Shown here: positions 15,610 through 23,888 of the stretch, piece by piece | Layout of the letters: every line of letters starts with the position of its first letter | How positions within the stretch are numbered: position 1 is the stretch's first letter | IMG/VR virus record: IMGVR_UViG_3300031884_000089 | Coordinates: 1-32,547 of that record | Strand: one strand, 5' to 3' | From: a virus | Length of the DNA: 32,547 nucleotides | Position numbers and translations under genes: made by a program | Notes under the pieces: generated by a model | Databases searched by the model: none | The model's input: only the letters and a program-made list of their open reading frames with translations | Told to the model about the DNA's origin: nothing

Positions 15610-15992
15610 GTTGCATCTCCAGGAACAAGAACCCAGGAAGTTGTTGACTCATCCCACTCGTAGTCTTGACCATCTGTGGGATAGGGAACAGGCGCTTGCC
15701 ACAGCCAAGACGGTCCAGAGATGACCCATGACGGGTAGGGTTTGGGCGCGTAGAACACGTCGTTGGTAGCATCATAAGTGTACCCGATGCCAGCGTAGTT
15801 GGCACGGATGGCCTCGCCGCCATCGGGCGTTTGGTACGAACTGTCAGGGGCATAATGCACCCCGCCGTAGGTGTTGTAACTGGTTTGTACCCATTCGGAC
15901 GGCGGGCCGAACGCGCCCGAGTTGATCTGGTCTTGCTCGACGACAATAACCTGATCTACAATGCCGTTCGTGACGTGCGCGAAATGGCTCAC
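15606..15992 (-). CDS. Fibre-cassette accessory protein of aquatic phage type
   Basis: A 128-aa protein. The GTG at 15992 is chosen because it overlaps the stop of the adhesin gene (GTGA) and gives the family-like opening VSHFAHVTNGIVDQVIVVEQ; an ATG at 16031 would add 13 residues inside the adhesin gene. The body has the string WVQTSYNTYGGVHYA, then AIRANYAGIGYTYD and FYAPKPYPSWVI. I recognise this pattern from proteins common in marine and freshwater phage genomes, often near tail fibre genes. The C terminus (YEWDESTTSWVLV) resembles the end of the 82-aa protein at 19328. Role unknown; fibre assembly or attachment is inferred from neighbours. Confidence 0.7.
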   Translation of the reverse strand: MSHFAHVTNGIVDQVIVVEQDQINSGAFGPPSEWVQTSYNTYGGVHYAPDSSYQTPDGGEAIRANYAGIGYTYDATNDVFYAPKPYPSWVISGPSWLWQAPVPYPTDGQDYEWDESTTSWVLVPGDAT

Positions 15993-16885
15993 AGCGTTAG
16001 CGTCCCCGAGGCTTTCATGAGAAATCCCCATTGATACAGAGTACCGCCTTGGTACAGAGCCGCGTTGCTAATGGTGACTGAATACATGGGGGGGCGGCAA
16101 ACGAACGGCACAAAAATGTTGAACAGTCCGCTCCCGCCTGTACCCCCTGTCGATGCCGTGCGCCCGCAACCACCGCCACCGCTACCGCTATTCGCAGATG
16201 CCGCGCCGCCTGCGGCGGCACCGCTTCCGCCCGCGCCCGCGCCTGTACCGCCAGCCGCACCGCCTGTCGTGTACCCGCCTCCGCCTCCGCCGAACGATTG
16301 AGTTCCTGTACCAAAGCCAAGGCCGCCTGTAGAGTTCCCGCCCTTTCCACCAGTGGTACCCGATGCCGCAGAACCAGCGGCAGAATAACCGCCGCCGCCT
16401 CCGCCTGCATACGACGTACCGCTCGCGCGGGCACCAGCGCCACCGCCAAACCCATACGTCGAGCCTGTACCTGCGGTGCCTGCCAGAGACGACGTGGCAC
16501 CTGCGCCACCGCCTGACGCGCCAGAAATAGACGCGCCAGCCGTTGCGCCGGAACCGCCGTATCCACCGCCCGTTGCGCTAAAACTAGTGCCGCTAACTGC
16601 CGTCGTTGCACTGCCACTGCCAGCCGACGTGCCTCCAGCACCAATCGTGACAACGACGGTATTGCCCGGTGTGTATGTCCCGTTGAACGAAAAACTAGCA
16701 AAGATGGCACCGCCACCACCACCGCCACCAACGGACGTAATAGTACCAGAACCGCCTCCGCCACCACCGCCAACAAGGCTTGTGCTAGATAGAGATGACG
16801 AAGACCAGGGAAGTGTAGTCGCGCTTGGATGGTCCGTCCCATAACCGCGAGACGTGCCACATGCTAATGTTGCTATCGTAGGCAT
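15989..16885 (-). CDS. Glycine-rich receptor-binding adhesin candidate
   Basis: A 298-aa protein with long glycine-rich stretches (VGGGGGGGSG, GYGGSG, FGGGAGA, AGGGGGGYS, SFGGGGGGYTT) separated by short variable loops. This pattern is typical of polyglycine-sandwich adhesins, such as gp38 of phage S16, in which the loops between Gly motifs contact the receptor. The N-terminal 45 residues are Ser/Thr-rich. The C-terminal 50 residues (FVPFVCRPPMYSV...) are not Gly-rich and could attach the tip to the fibre. It lies directly downstream of the 814-aa fibre gene. The adhesin role is inferred from composition and position. Confidence 0.65.
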   Translation of the reverse strand: MPTIATLACGTSRGYGTDHPSATTLPWSSSSLSSTSLVGGGGGGGSGTITSVGGGGGGGAIFASFSFNGTYTPGNTVVVTIGAGGTSAGSGSATTAVSGTSFSATGGGYGGSGATAGASISGASGGGAGATSSLAGTAGTGSTYGFGGGAGARASGTSYAGGGGGGYSAAGSAASGTTGGKGGNSTGGLGFGTGTQSFGGGGGGYTTGGAAGGTGAGAGGSGAAAGGAASANSGSGGGGCGRTASTGGTGGSGLFNIFVPFVCRPPMYSVTISNAALYQGGTLYQWGFLMKASGTLTL

Positions 16886-16886
16886 A

Positions 16887-19331
16887 TCAGTACGTCGTCA
16901 TCGAGCCGAATACCGTGTAGGTGGCCGAACCCGTTTTGATGATGGTGAAAGTGTAGAAGTCAATCAACGACGGGTTGCCCGCCGCAGGGGCGATGTTGCC
17001 CAGCCACTTGACCGTCTGCGCCGTGCCGTCGATATTCATTGCAGAACAATAGTACGCCGTCGTGCCGTTGGTGTTCATGAATACGACGGTAATAGCCGTA
17101 CCCGTCGCCATCGCCGTGTTGAGCGTTGTGCCTGACGAATGCGCGACGTTGATGGTAAAGTTACCCGTCGCGTTTGTCGTGTAATAAAGAATCGACTGCG
17201 TAGCCGTATACAGGTTGATTGTGCCCGTGGCTGCCGTGGCGCTGACCGTGATGTTCTCGGCCATGTTGGCAAACGTCGCGGCCAACACGCTTGACGTTCC
17301 GGAGAATGTCTGCGTCCCTGTCCAGGTGTTGTTTGCAGAAAGCGATGCACCGCCCGTTGGCGCGGCCCACGATGCCGTCGTGCCGTTGCTGGTCAGCACG
17401 TAGGTGTTTGCACCGATGGCAAGGTTTGTGGCTGAATTGGTGCCGTTGCCGATAATGAGGTCGCCCGTCGCCGTTATTGGCGAAAGAGCATTGAACGCCG
17501 CAGACTTGCTGGTTTGCCCGGTCCCACCGTTGGCAATCGCAATCGTTGTGCCGTTCCACGTTCCGCTCGTAATCGTGCCGACAGACGTAAGGCTCGATCC
17601 CGTAACCGTGCTATTGAGGGTAATCCCTGTCAGCGTTCCTGCCGCCGCCGTAACCGTTCCACTTCCGCCGAGGCTGATCGCCGTTCCATTTACGGTAACG
17701 GAGCTGTTGGCAAGCTGTGTGTTTGAAATGGTGCCGCTCAATGCGGATGTCGGAATGGTCGTCGATGCTGTAACCGCCGAGGTCCCGTTCCCAATCAAGT
17801 ACCCGGTCAGCGTAGTCGCTCCGGTGCCGCCTGACGCAACGGGAAGGGTGCCCGTAGTTAGTGCACTTGAGCTCGATGCGTAGACCGCTCCGCCGCTTGT
17901 AAATGGGGTTGATCCACTAAGACCTGTGCCCCCGTAGTACGTCCCAATACCAACGCCGTTCCACGTCGCTTGCGTAATGGTCCCAGGGTATTGGAACGTG
18001 TTCGTTGACCATTGCGTGTTTGACGGAACGCTAAAGTGAAGGTCCCAGGTGCCAGCCGATGAGCCATTGCTCAACAACGTGACCGTAGCAAATGCACCCG
18101 ACGCAACCGATACCACGAGGGTCGATGTAGTATTGTTGACGGTGATAGTGCCGCTAGTTTGGTTATTGTTGAACGTGAATTGCGCGCCGATTGGCAACGT
18201 CGTCGCGTTCGGCAACGTGATGGTCTGACCACCAGACCCGGTGATAATCCAGTTTGGCGTTGACGATGCGGTCAGCGTAATCGCAGTGCCTGCCGCCTGG
18301 TTCGTGTATCCTTCGAACAATGCGTTTGTCGTAATGTTCGCGCTTGAATCGCGCAACACCACGGAGCTCGCACCGCTCGATGTCGTGACCCCGGTGCCGC
18401 CATTCGCAACCGGCAACGTGCCGGACACTTGGGTTGTCAGGCTGATGGTCCCGGTGAGACTTGATGCCGGAAACGCAGTAATGTTAACCGCTTGAGCCGG
18501 CCACGTCCCACTAACGCTGGTATTCGTCCCGTTTACCAAAGCAGGGCTGGCGGTCCCCGTACCGCCGTTAGAAATGCCGAGAATTCCCGAAAACGAAATG
18601 TTTGGCGTTGATCCGCCGCTTGAGGCGAGCGGGCTTGATGCCGTAACGCTCGAAACGCCCGTGCTACCCGTCGCCGCAATCGTTTGATTAGGCCAAGAGC
18701 CGCTAATAGTAATGTTCGCACCTTGGATAAGGCCTGGCGACGAGGTGCCTGTGCCGCCGTATGCAACGGGAATAATTCCGCCGTTCCAGGTGCCGGACGT
18801 GATCGTTCCGACCGAAGTGAGACTTGATCCGGTAACAGTACTATTGAGCGTGGTCCCGGTCAGGGTGCCTGCCGCTGCAGTAACCGTTCCACTGCCGCCA
18901 AGGCTGATCGCGGTGCCGTTGACTGTCAGCGAGCTATTTGCCAGCTGCGCATTCGTAATTGTGCCGCTAAGGGCCGTCGTCGGAATTGTGGTCGATGCCG
19001 TCATTGCCGACGTGCCGTTACCATAAACGTACCCGGTCAGCGTTGCCGCTCCGGTGCCGCCATTCGCAACCGCAAGCGTGCCCGTGAACGAGATATTTGG
19101 TGTCGTGCCGCCGCTCGATGCAAGCGGGCTCGATGCGGTTACGCTGCTGACACCGCTGCCTCCGCTGCCTGTGGAATTGATTGTCTGATTGGGCCATGTG
19201 CCCGTTATCGTGACGTTGGTGCCCGCGACAAGGCTAGGCGTTGTGGTTCCAGTACCACCGCCTGCGATCTGCAACACGCCACTACTGTTGGCGTTCTCGG
19301 CAAGAATACTAAAGTTGCGTGGGATACTCAT
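16887..19331 (-). CDS. Long tail fibre built of repeats, 814 aa
   Basis: The start at 19331 (ATG overlapping the 82-aa gene's TGA) replaces a longer reading to 19409. The protein is made of Gly/Thr/Ser-rich strand repeats typical of phage fibre shafts: IANGGTG-type turns recur, with several copies of SSVTASSPLASSGG and TWPxQ blocks. A unit of about 103 residues is present twice (17523-17831 and 18752-19060). A different C-terminal region follows SANNTWTGTQTFSGTS, with a beta domain ending VFGSMTTY. It shares cassettes with the 749-aa fibre at 19580. It is the likely carrier of the Gly-rich adhesin encoded next. Confidence 0.8.
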   Translation of the reverse strand: MSIPRNFSILAENANSSGVLQIAGGGTGTTTPSLVAGTNVTITGTWPNQTINSTGSGGSGVSSVTASSPLASSGGTTPNISFTGTLAVANGGTGAATLTGYVYGNGTSAMTASTTIPTTALSGTITNAQLANSSLTVNGTAISLGGSGTVTAAAGTLTGTTLNSTVTGSSLTSVGTITSGTWNGGIIPVAYGGTGTSSPGLIQGANITISGSWPNQTIAATGSTGVSSVTASSPLASSGGSTPNISFSGILGISNGGTGTASPALVNGTNTSVSGTWPAQAVNITAFPASSLTGTISLTTQVSGTLPVANGGTGVTTSSGASSVVLRDSSANITTNALFEGYTNQAAGTAITLTASSTPNWIITGSGGQTITLPNATTLPIGAQFTFNNNQTSGTITVNNTTSTLVVSVASGAFATVTLLSNGSSAGTWDLHFSVPSNTQWSTNTFQYPGTITQATWNGVGIGTYYGGTGLSGSTPFTSGGAVYASSSSALTTGTLPVASGGTGATTLTGYLIGNGTSAVTASTTIPTSALSGTISNTQLANSSVTVNGTAISLGGSGTVTAAAGTLTGITLNSTVTGSSLTSVGTITSGTWNGTTIAIANGGTGQTSKSAAFNALSPITATGDLIIGNGTNSATNLAIGANTYVLTSNGTTASWAAPTGGASLSANNTWTGTQTFSGTSSVLAATFANMAENITVSATAATGTINLYTATQSILYYTTNATGNFTINVAHSSGTTLNTAMATGTAITVVFMNTNGTTAYYCSAMNIDGTAQTVKWLGNIAPAAGNPSLIDFYTFTIIKTGSATYTVFGSMTTY
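17523..17831 (-). repeat. Fibre repeat unit, copy 2
   Basis: Encodes about 103 residues from GGTGATTLTGYLIG to IAIANGGTG, roughly 87% identical in protein to copy 1 at 18752-19060. DNA identity is lower: about 26 of 120 bases differ between 17581-17700 and 18811-18930, mostly at third codon positions. Confidence 0.85.
18752..19060 (-). repeat. Fibre repeat unit, copy 1
   Basis: Partner of 17523-17831, encoding GGTGAATLTGYVYG through IPVAYGGTG. The central stretch of about 50 residues differs from copy 2 at only one or two positions. Confidence 0.85.
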
Positions 19332-19576
19332 GACGTTCCACCAATCTGCACGAACGCCGACGTTGAGGTGTTGTAGTACCACTGATCCGCAACAACCGTG
19401 TCCGGACACTCAATCCACTCAAGCGGAGACGCCACCGGGAACGTGCTGTTCTGATCCGGCTCTACCTGTGCAACCCGTGCCGAGTTGGGGTAATACACCG
19501 GAGGAACATACGGCGGCCCTTTTTGGGCGGGGGTTTCAATGACTTGAGTACTTGGGTCAACCAATGCGTATGCCAT
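19328..19576 (-). CDS. Small fibre-cassette protein, 82 aa
   Basis: Starts MAYALVDPSTQVIE behind TAGGATAAAAC-ATG, a good ribosome-binding site, and overlaps the 814-aa fibre start. The sequence has a Pro/Tyr-rich middle (PPYVPPVYYPN) and ends with a strand pair, DQWYYNTSTSAFVQIG. This end resembles the YEWDESTTSWVLV end of the 128-aa protein at 15606, suggesting a shared C-terminal domain. It lies between the two long fibre genes. A linker or assembly role is possible but not shown. Confidence 0.6.
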   Translation of the reverse strand: MAYALVDPSTQVIETPAQKGPPYVPPVYYPNSARVAQVEPDQNSTFPVASPLEWIECPDTVVADQWYYNTSTSAFVQIGGTS

Positions 19577-19579
19577 GTT

Positions 19580-21829
19580 TTATCCTACCCACCAAAGCGC
19601 GACCACGCCACCAACGCCGCCGGTGCCGTAGATGTAGCCACCAGCGCCAGGAGACACGAGTTCGGCAGCACCAGACGTGCTATCAGAAAGCGTGTTTGAC
19701 CAAACAGTTGCGGAAGTTGTGATGAGGCTATAAAAACCATAAAAATTATTGCCAGTAAATTGAGCAAAGGTGTCTTGCAAAGATGTTGCTGCAGTATTGT
19801 TTCGTAGATTTCCACTTGACCCGGAACCATTTGATCCAGAGCCACCACTCGTGCCAGCACCACCGCCAGTAGCAGAACAGAACGAAGCAAAAGAACTGGT
19901 GTTACCGCTTGTGCCACTTCCTGACGTGCTACCTGTTCCACCGGTTCCAACGGTTATCGTGTATCCCGTTCCAGGGCTAACGGTGTAATACCCATACGCT
20001 TGCCCACCGACGCCACCGCCCGTGTTATCATTACCATCGCCGCCACCACCAGCGCCTACAACAAACGCATACACTTTTGTTACTCCTGCTGGGCACGTCC
20101 ACGTCGTGCTTGCAGTAAATACTGCGTATTGTTCTTGCACCGAAGCACCGAAAGCGGCCCATGACGTTCCGCTCGTGCCAGCAGTAGAAGAGTTGTAGTA
20201 AACTAATCCGCCACCAGTACCGCTGTACGAAAGATACAACGACCCTGACGGAGCCGAAAAAGCCGGGGTTCCCGTGCCGCTGTAGATCGACGACGTACCT
20301 ACCGCGCTGCTATATCCCGGAGTAATAGACCCGGCTACGCTTGCGCTTGTTAAACCGTAATTGCTTGACCCGGCATGCAATCCTGTTGACGTAATTGTGC
20401 CGTAATACCCGGTGCTTCCGTCTCCAACCGCAAAACCGCCCGTCGCACCATTGTTGTAATTGAGCGCAACAACGGATGCAGAACTATTGCCCGAATTGAT
20501 AATCAGGTTCCCGGAACTGCTCGACACTTGGAAGGTAACAACTTCACTGGCGGTAATATTGCCATTGACCGTTGCGCTTGTCGGACCGTAGGTGCTGGAA
20601 CCTGCAACAAATGAACCGCTTGTCGTTACCGAGCCCGCATTCCAGGTCCCTGTCGTGATTGTGCCGACAGTGGTTAGAGACGTGCTACCTGCAAGCGGGG
20701 ACGCACCCACAGTATTGTATGAAATCGTGACGGCAGAACTACCGTTGAACGATTGAGGACTGGCACCGCCTGTGCCACTGCTGTTGATCGTCAGCGAGTT
20801 GGTTGTCGTTCCGCCTCCCGACGGAGCCGCCCATGTTGCCGTCGTTCCGTTACTTGTCAGAACGTAAGTGTTCGCGCCAATCGCCAAACGTGTTGCGCTA
20901 TTGGTACCATTCCCAATAATCAAATCACCAGTGCTGGTGATCGGAGATAGGGCATTGAATGCAGCCGTGCCAGATGTCTGGCCTGTGCCGCCATTCGCAA
21001 TGGCAAGCGTCCCTATTACTTGAGTTGCAAGGTTGATACTGCCCGACAACGTGCCAAGCGAAACAACGTCCACGATGTCGCCCGTGTTGGCTCCCGTTGC
21101 CAACACGATTGCTGTCCCGCTCGTTGCCGTGTAATCGGTTGTCGCCAAGAACACACCGTTGAGATATACCTGAACCGAACCGACGGTGTACGTAACGGTA
21201 AAACTAGTTTGCCCGCTTGTCGCAGTGAACGTCGTGCGCGTGTACGTCGTCGGGAAGGCCGTCGCGTTGATCGTTTGATTCGGCCACGAACCTGTAATGC
21301 TGACGTTTGACCCGGCTACAAGACTGGGCGTAGATGTCCCGCTACCGCCATTCGCGACGGGCAAAATGCCCGACACCTGGGTTGTGAGACTAACGCTACC
21401 AGTAAGGCTCGATGCTGGAAACGACGTCACGTTCACCGCTTGCGCGGGCCACGTTCCGCTAACGCTCGTGTTTGTGCCGCTTACCAACGAAGGGCTAGAC
21501 GTCCCCGTACCACCATTGGAAACGCCAAGGATACCCGTAAACGAAATGTTGGGGGTTGTGCCACCACTTGATGCCAACGGACTTGAAGCCGTGACCGATG
21601 TGACTGTGCCGCTATTCGTTGCAGAGATCGTGTAATTCGGCCACGACCCGCTCAACGATATACCCGTGCCTGCAGTCAACGCAGGGCTCGTGGTGCCCGT
21701 GCCACCGTAGATCACATCTAACGGGGTACCCAACGTCAATGACGCGGCAGCAACAACACTGCTGAATGTTCCGGTAGTCCCGGAAATCGTGCCGCCGGAT
21801 ACGTTGCCGTAATACGTTGGTAATGACAC
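19580..21829 (-). CDS. Tail fibre with C-terminal glycine-rich domain, 749 aa
   Basis: Second repeat-built fibre. GTG start at 21829 after the upstream TAA, with GGAGGG 6 nt before it. The N-terminal part has VSGGTISGTTGTFSSV, typical of fibre shafts. Turns of the YGGTGTTSP type and blocks shared with the 814-aa fibre follow, notably FNALSPIT-TGDLIIGNGTNS. An insert near residues 200-260 (SGQTSFTVTYTVGSVQVYLNG) resembles a small beta domain seen in other fibres. The last 150 residues are a glycine-rich tip domain opening TTWTCPAGVTKVYAFVVGAGGGG, a known C-terminal module of phage fibres. It probably binds the host surface. Confidence 0.8.
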   Translation of the reverse strand: MSLPTYYGNVSGGTISGTTGTFSSVVAAASLTLGTPLDVIYGGTGTTSPALTAGTGISLSGSWPNYTISATNSGTVTSVTASSPLASSGGTTPNISFTGILGVSNGGTGTSSPSLVSGTNTSVSGTWPAQAVNVTSFPASSLTGSVSLTTQVSGILPVANGGSGTSTPSLVAGSNVSITGSWPNQTINATAFPTTYTRTTFTATSGQTSFTVTYTVGSVQVYLNGVFLATTDYTATSGTAIVLATGANTGDIVDVVSLGTLSGSINLATQVIGTLAIANGGTGQTSGTAAFNALSPITSTGDLIIGNGTNSATRLAIGANTYVLTSNGTTATWAAPSGGGTTTNSLTINSSGTGGASPQSFNGSSAVTISYNTVGASPLAGSTSLTTVGTITTGTWNAGSVTTSGSFVAGSSTYGPTSATVNGNITASEVVTFQVSSSSGNLIINSGNSSASVVALNYNNGATGGFAVGDGSTGYYGTITSTGLHAGSSNYGLTSASVAGSITPGYSSAVGTSSIYSGTGTPAFSAPSGSLYLSYSGTGGGLVYYNSSTAGTSGTSWAAFGASVQEQYAVFTASTTWTCPAGVTKVYAFVVGAGGGGDGNDNTGGGVGGQAYGYYTVSPGTGYTITVGTGGTGSTSGSGTSGNTSSFASFCSATGGGAGTSGGSGSNGSGSSGNLRNNTAATSLQDTFAQFTGNNFYGFYSLITTSATVWSNTLSDSTSGAAELVSPGAGGYIYGTGGVGGVVALWWVG

Positions 21830-22180
21830 TTACGAACCCTCCGCCATCCAGTATACCGTGGTCGTGGACCCCGTGGGACCACCAGACACGGTTACCGTGA
21901 AACCTGTGGCTATCGGGTTCGACACCTGAATCGCCAACGAATACCCACTCCAAGAAGACCCACCACCATAGCTCACCATGATGGCACTGGTCACACTGGC
22001 ATACGGGTTGGGATACAACACCGTGACCGACGCGGAACCATCCGCTGGCACACTGGCAACACTGCCGTATTTGAAACCAGACGCCGACGGCGTGGGCGCA
22101 GTCGGCGTAAACGGTTTGTCAGATTCGCCCCAGTAACTGGTGCTCGTGGTGAATGACTGGTCGGTAATACTCCACGTCAT
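21830..22180 (-). CDS. Small beta-sandwich fibre-tip-like protein, paralogue B
   Basis: A 116-aa paralogue of the 102-aa protein at 15301. Shared features are the MTW start, FKYGS, VPADGSASVTV, PNPYASVTSAIMVSYGGGSSW, and the end TVSGGPTGSTTTVYWMAEG. The YWM end is like the last strand of gp53-type fibre-tip domains. It sits immediately before the 749-aa fibre gene, whereas paralogue A ends the second cassette, so each fibre set has one. Likely an exposed virion protein; function inferred. Confidence 0.65.
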   Translation of the reverse strand: MTWSITDQSFTTSTSYWGESDKPFTPTAPTPSASGFKYGSVASVPADGSASVTVLYPNPYASVTSAIMVSYGGGSSWSGYSLAIQVSNPIATGFTVTVSGGPTGSTTTVYWMAEGS

Positions 22181-22183
22181 AGA

Positions 22184-23008
22184 TCACCAGTAATCGCCGG
22201 ACGTGAACCCACCAATCTTGTACGACCCGCGATAGTTGAGCATCTGGAACTGGTCGTCTTCAATCGCGTACTGACGCTTCCAGGTCCGCAAACGCCGCAC
22301 TTCCTGTTCGTACTTCTGACCGTACATCGTGCCAATGGCCGCCGTCGCCTGGTCACGGTCAGCGTGCAACATCTCGTCAAGCATCCGGTACGTGATGGCA
22401 TCCATGAAGTTGTCTGGCACCACCACCGTTTGCGTGAGCACCGTCGGAATCGTCAACGTCGTTGGGACACGCACGCAGTCAATCGTGATGATGACCCCTG
22501 CCGTTGGCGCTGGCACGAATCCGATGTAGCCGCCTCGACGGTAATACCGAGGCCGCTGGCCAGCAAACCACGGCTGGGCAACCGGAGATGGCGCTCCCCA
22601 ACTGTTGAGGTAAGGATAGGCCAACGGCGTTTGGATGGCCCACTGCGGCTGCGAGAACGTGCCGCCTGCCGCGCCGCCACCGCCTGCCGGGACTGCTCCC
22701 TGGCCAGTCTGATCGTTGAAGTGGATTTGGTCGCCTTCAAGCGTGTCGACATTGCCAGGCACCTCCACACAGATTTGCCCGTTGAGATATACCCGATAGA
22801 TGGCGTGCATCTCGGGCAAGTCAAACTCTTGCTCGTTCCCTGGAGCCGTCAGCGTCAAGCGAGACTCGGGAAAATAGATTCGAGCGACCAATGACTTGAT
22901 CGCTCGATCTGCCCGACGAGTCAACATGTCGTTTGACCATCGGGAGTTATTGGTGTTCGGCGTATTCGACAAGTCCCGAGCGTTGTTGAGAATGTCCTGG
23001 ACTTGCAT
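22184..23008 (-). CDS. Head-tail adaptor protein (SU10/T7 gp11-like)
   Basis: A 274-aa portal-adaptor candidate. It opens MQVQDILNNARDLSNTP, then MLTRRADRAIKSLVARIYFP, the helical start typical of podovirus adaptors. A beta insert follows (LTLTAPGNEQEFDLPEMHAIYRVYLNGQICVEVP, spanning about 51-85), then a Gly/Pro loop region. The C-terminal helices contain VVPDNFMDAITYRMLDEMLHADRDQ, AIGTMYGQKYEQEVRRLR. Such adaptors dock under the portal and bind the nozzle. The start overlaps the holin-like gene's stop (TAATG). Confidence 0.72.
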   Translation of the reverse strand: MQVQDILNNARDLSNTPNTNNSRWSNDMLTRRADRAIKSLVARIYFPESRLTLTAPGNEQEFDLPEMHAIYRVYLNGQICVEVPGNVDTLEGDQIHFNDQTGQGAVPAGGGGAAGGTFSQPQWAIQTPLAYPYLNSWGAPSPVAQPWFAGQRPRYYRRGGYIGFVPAPTAGVIITIDCVRVPTTLTIPTVLTQTVVVPDNFMDAITYRMLDEMLHADRDQATAAIGTMYGQKYEQEVRRLRTWKRQYAIEDDQFQMLNYRGSYKIGGFTSGDYW

Positions 23009-23223
23009 TACTTATGAACCAACGGGTAAATCGCCGACAAGATCACCGCAACCAACGTGGCGATCTGAATAAACACATTCAGGTTCCAGCGACTGCGGTG
23101 CTCAATGACATCAGAAACGATTTTCTTGACGTCATTGCGGTCAGGAAGGGCGGCCAATTTTTTTTCCACGGTCGTCTTCCATTCCTCAAGTTGGCCCACC
23201 CGATAATCTAGGATGTCTGACAC
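23008..23223 (-). CDS. XhlA-like small membrane protein, holin candidate
   Basis: A 71-aa protein with GTG start and AAAGGTG upstream. The N-terminal 45 residues form a charged helix with coiled-coil character (RVGQLEEWKTTVEKKL). One C-terminal membrane segment follows, FIQIATLVAVILSAIYPLV, and the protein ends with HK. This layout matches XhlA-type holin-associated proteins. It sits between a virion gene and the adaptor, and no endolysin is seen in the window, so a structural membrane-contact role is also possible. Confidence 0.6.
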   Translation of the reverse strand: MSDILDYRVGQLEEWKTTVEKKLAALPDRNDVKKIVSDVIEHRSRWNLNVFIQIATLVAVILSAIYPLVHK

Positions 23224-23255
23224 GTTGATACACCTTTACAAAACCGGGTGATAAG

Positions 23256-23885
23256 TTACGGGATGGCCCAGCCAATAACCTGAATCGGATTGCTCGGGCT
23301 ACTTACCGTCGTCACAACGACGCGATACGCAAGGAACGCGCCTGAGACTTGAAGCATCGTCGACGTCCCCGAAACCATCGGGTTGCCAACCGTCCCTGTC
23401 CCTGACTGCTCCGCCGGACCCGGTAAGAGCACCGAGCTCGTGGCCGGAACGCCAGGGTAGTATCCGTTGCCGGAACTAGAGAACCCATCCATACCGCCCG
23501 CATACGCCACACCACCAACCGCGAGGTTCGCCGTGGGATTCTGCTTGCCGTACACATACGTCCAGTATGCCGCCGGGTCAATCGTACCGTAAACCGATAC
23601 GCTATACCCAGCCGCCGTGGCCCCAGGACCAATCAACTGGAACGTGACCTTGGACAACCCTTTGGGGCTGGCATACCAACCCGAGTCGTTGCCGAAGCCA
23701 GCAACCGGGTATGGCAAACCGTTGTACAACGTCTGCCCACCGTACCCCGCCGGATTCGGCGGAGACGGTAGCGCAGGGATGGTTCCGTACGACGCAAGCG
23801 GGGTGCTCACTGCGGATGCACTTGGTGCAACCGACAGCATCACAATCCCACGGCCCCATTCGTTGAGCTGTGCGCCGCTAGCCAT
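23256..23885 (-). CDS. Virion protein candidate, Gly/Pro/Ser-rich, unknown
   Basis: A 209-aa product not assigned to a family. After an N terminus with GIVMLSVAPSASAV there is a Pro/Gly/Tyr loop region (PSPPNPAGYGGQTLYNGLPYP), then beta strands (KVTFQLIGPGATAAGYSVSVYG, AYWTYVYGK). The end is GAFLAYRVVVTTVSSPSNPIQVIGWAIP. Alternating hydrophobic strands suggest a jelly-roll or decoration-like fold. It lies two genes downstream of the major capsid gene, just after the 247-aa gene, in the usual place for head-completion or decoration proteins. Confidence 0.5.
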   Translation of the reverse strand: MASGAQLNEWGRGIVMLSVAPSASAVSTPLASYGTIPALPSPPNPAGYGGQTLYNGLPYPVAGFGNDSGWYASPKGLSKVTFQLIGPGATAAGYSVSVYGTIDPAAYWTYVYGKQNPTANLAVGGVAYAGGMDGFSSSGNGYYPGVPATSSVLLPGPAEQSGTGTVGNPMVSGTSTMLQVSGAFLAYRVVVTTVSSPSNPIQVIGWAIP

Positions 23886-23888
23886 TGA

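Noticed and set aside
16065-16844. Proline-rich plus-strand ORFs opposite the glycine-rich adhesin
   Set aside because: Proline runs are the reverse complement of Gly codons; the Gly-rich frame fits its neighbours and has coupled start and stop signals.
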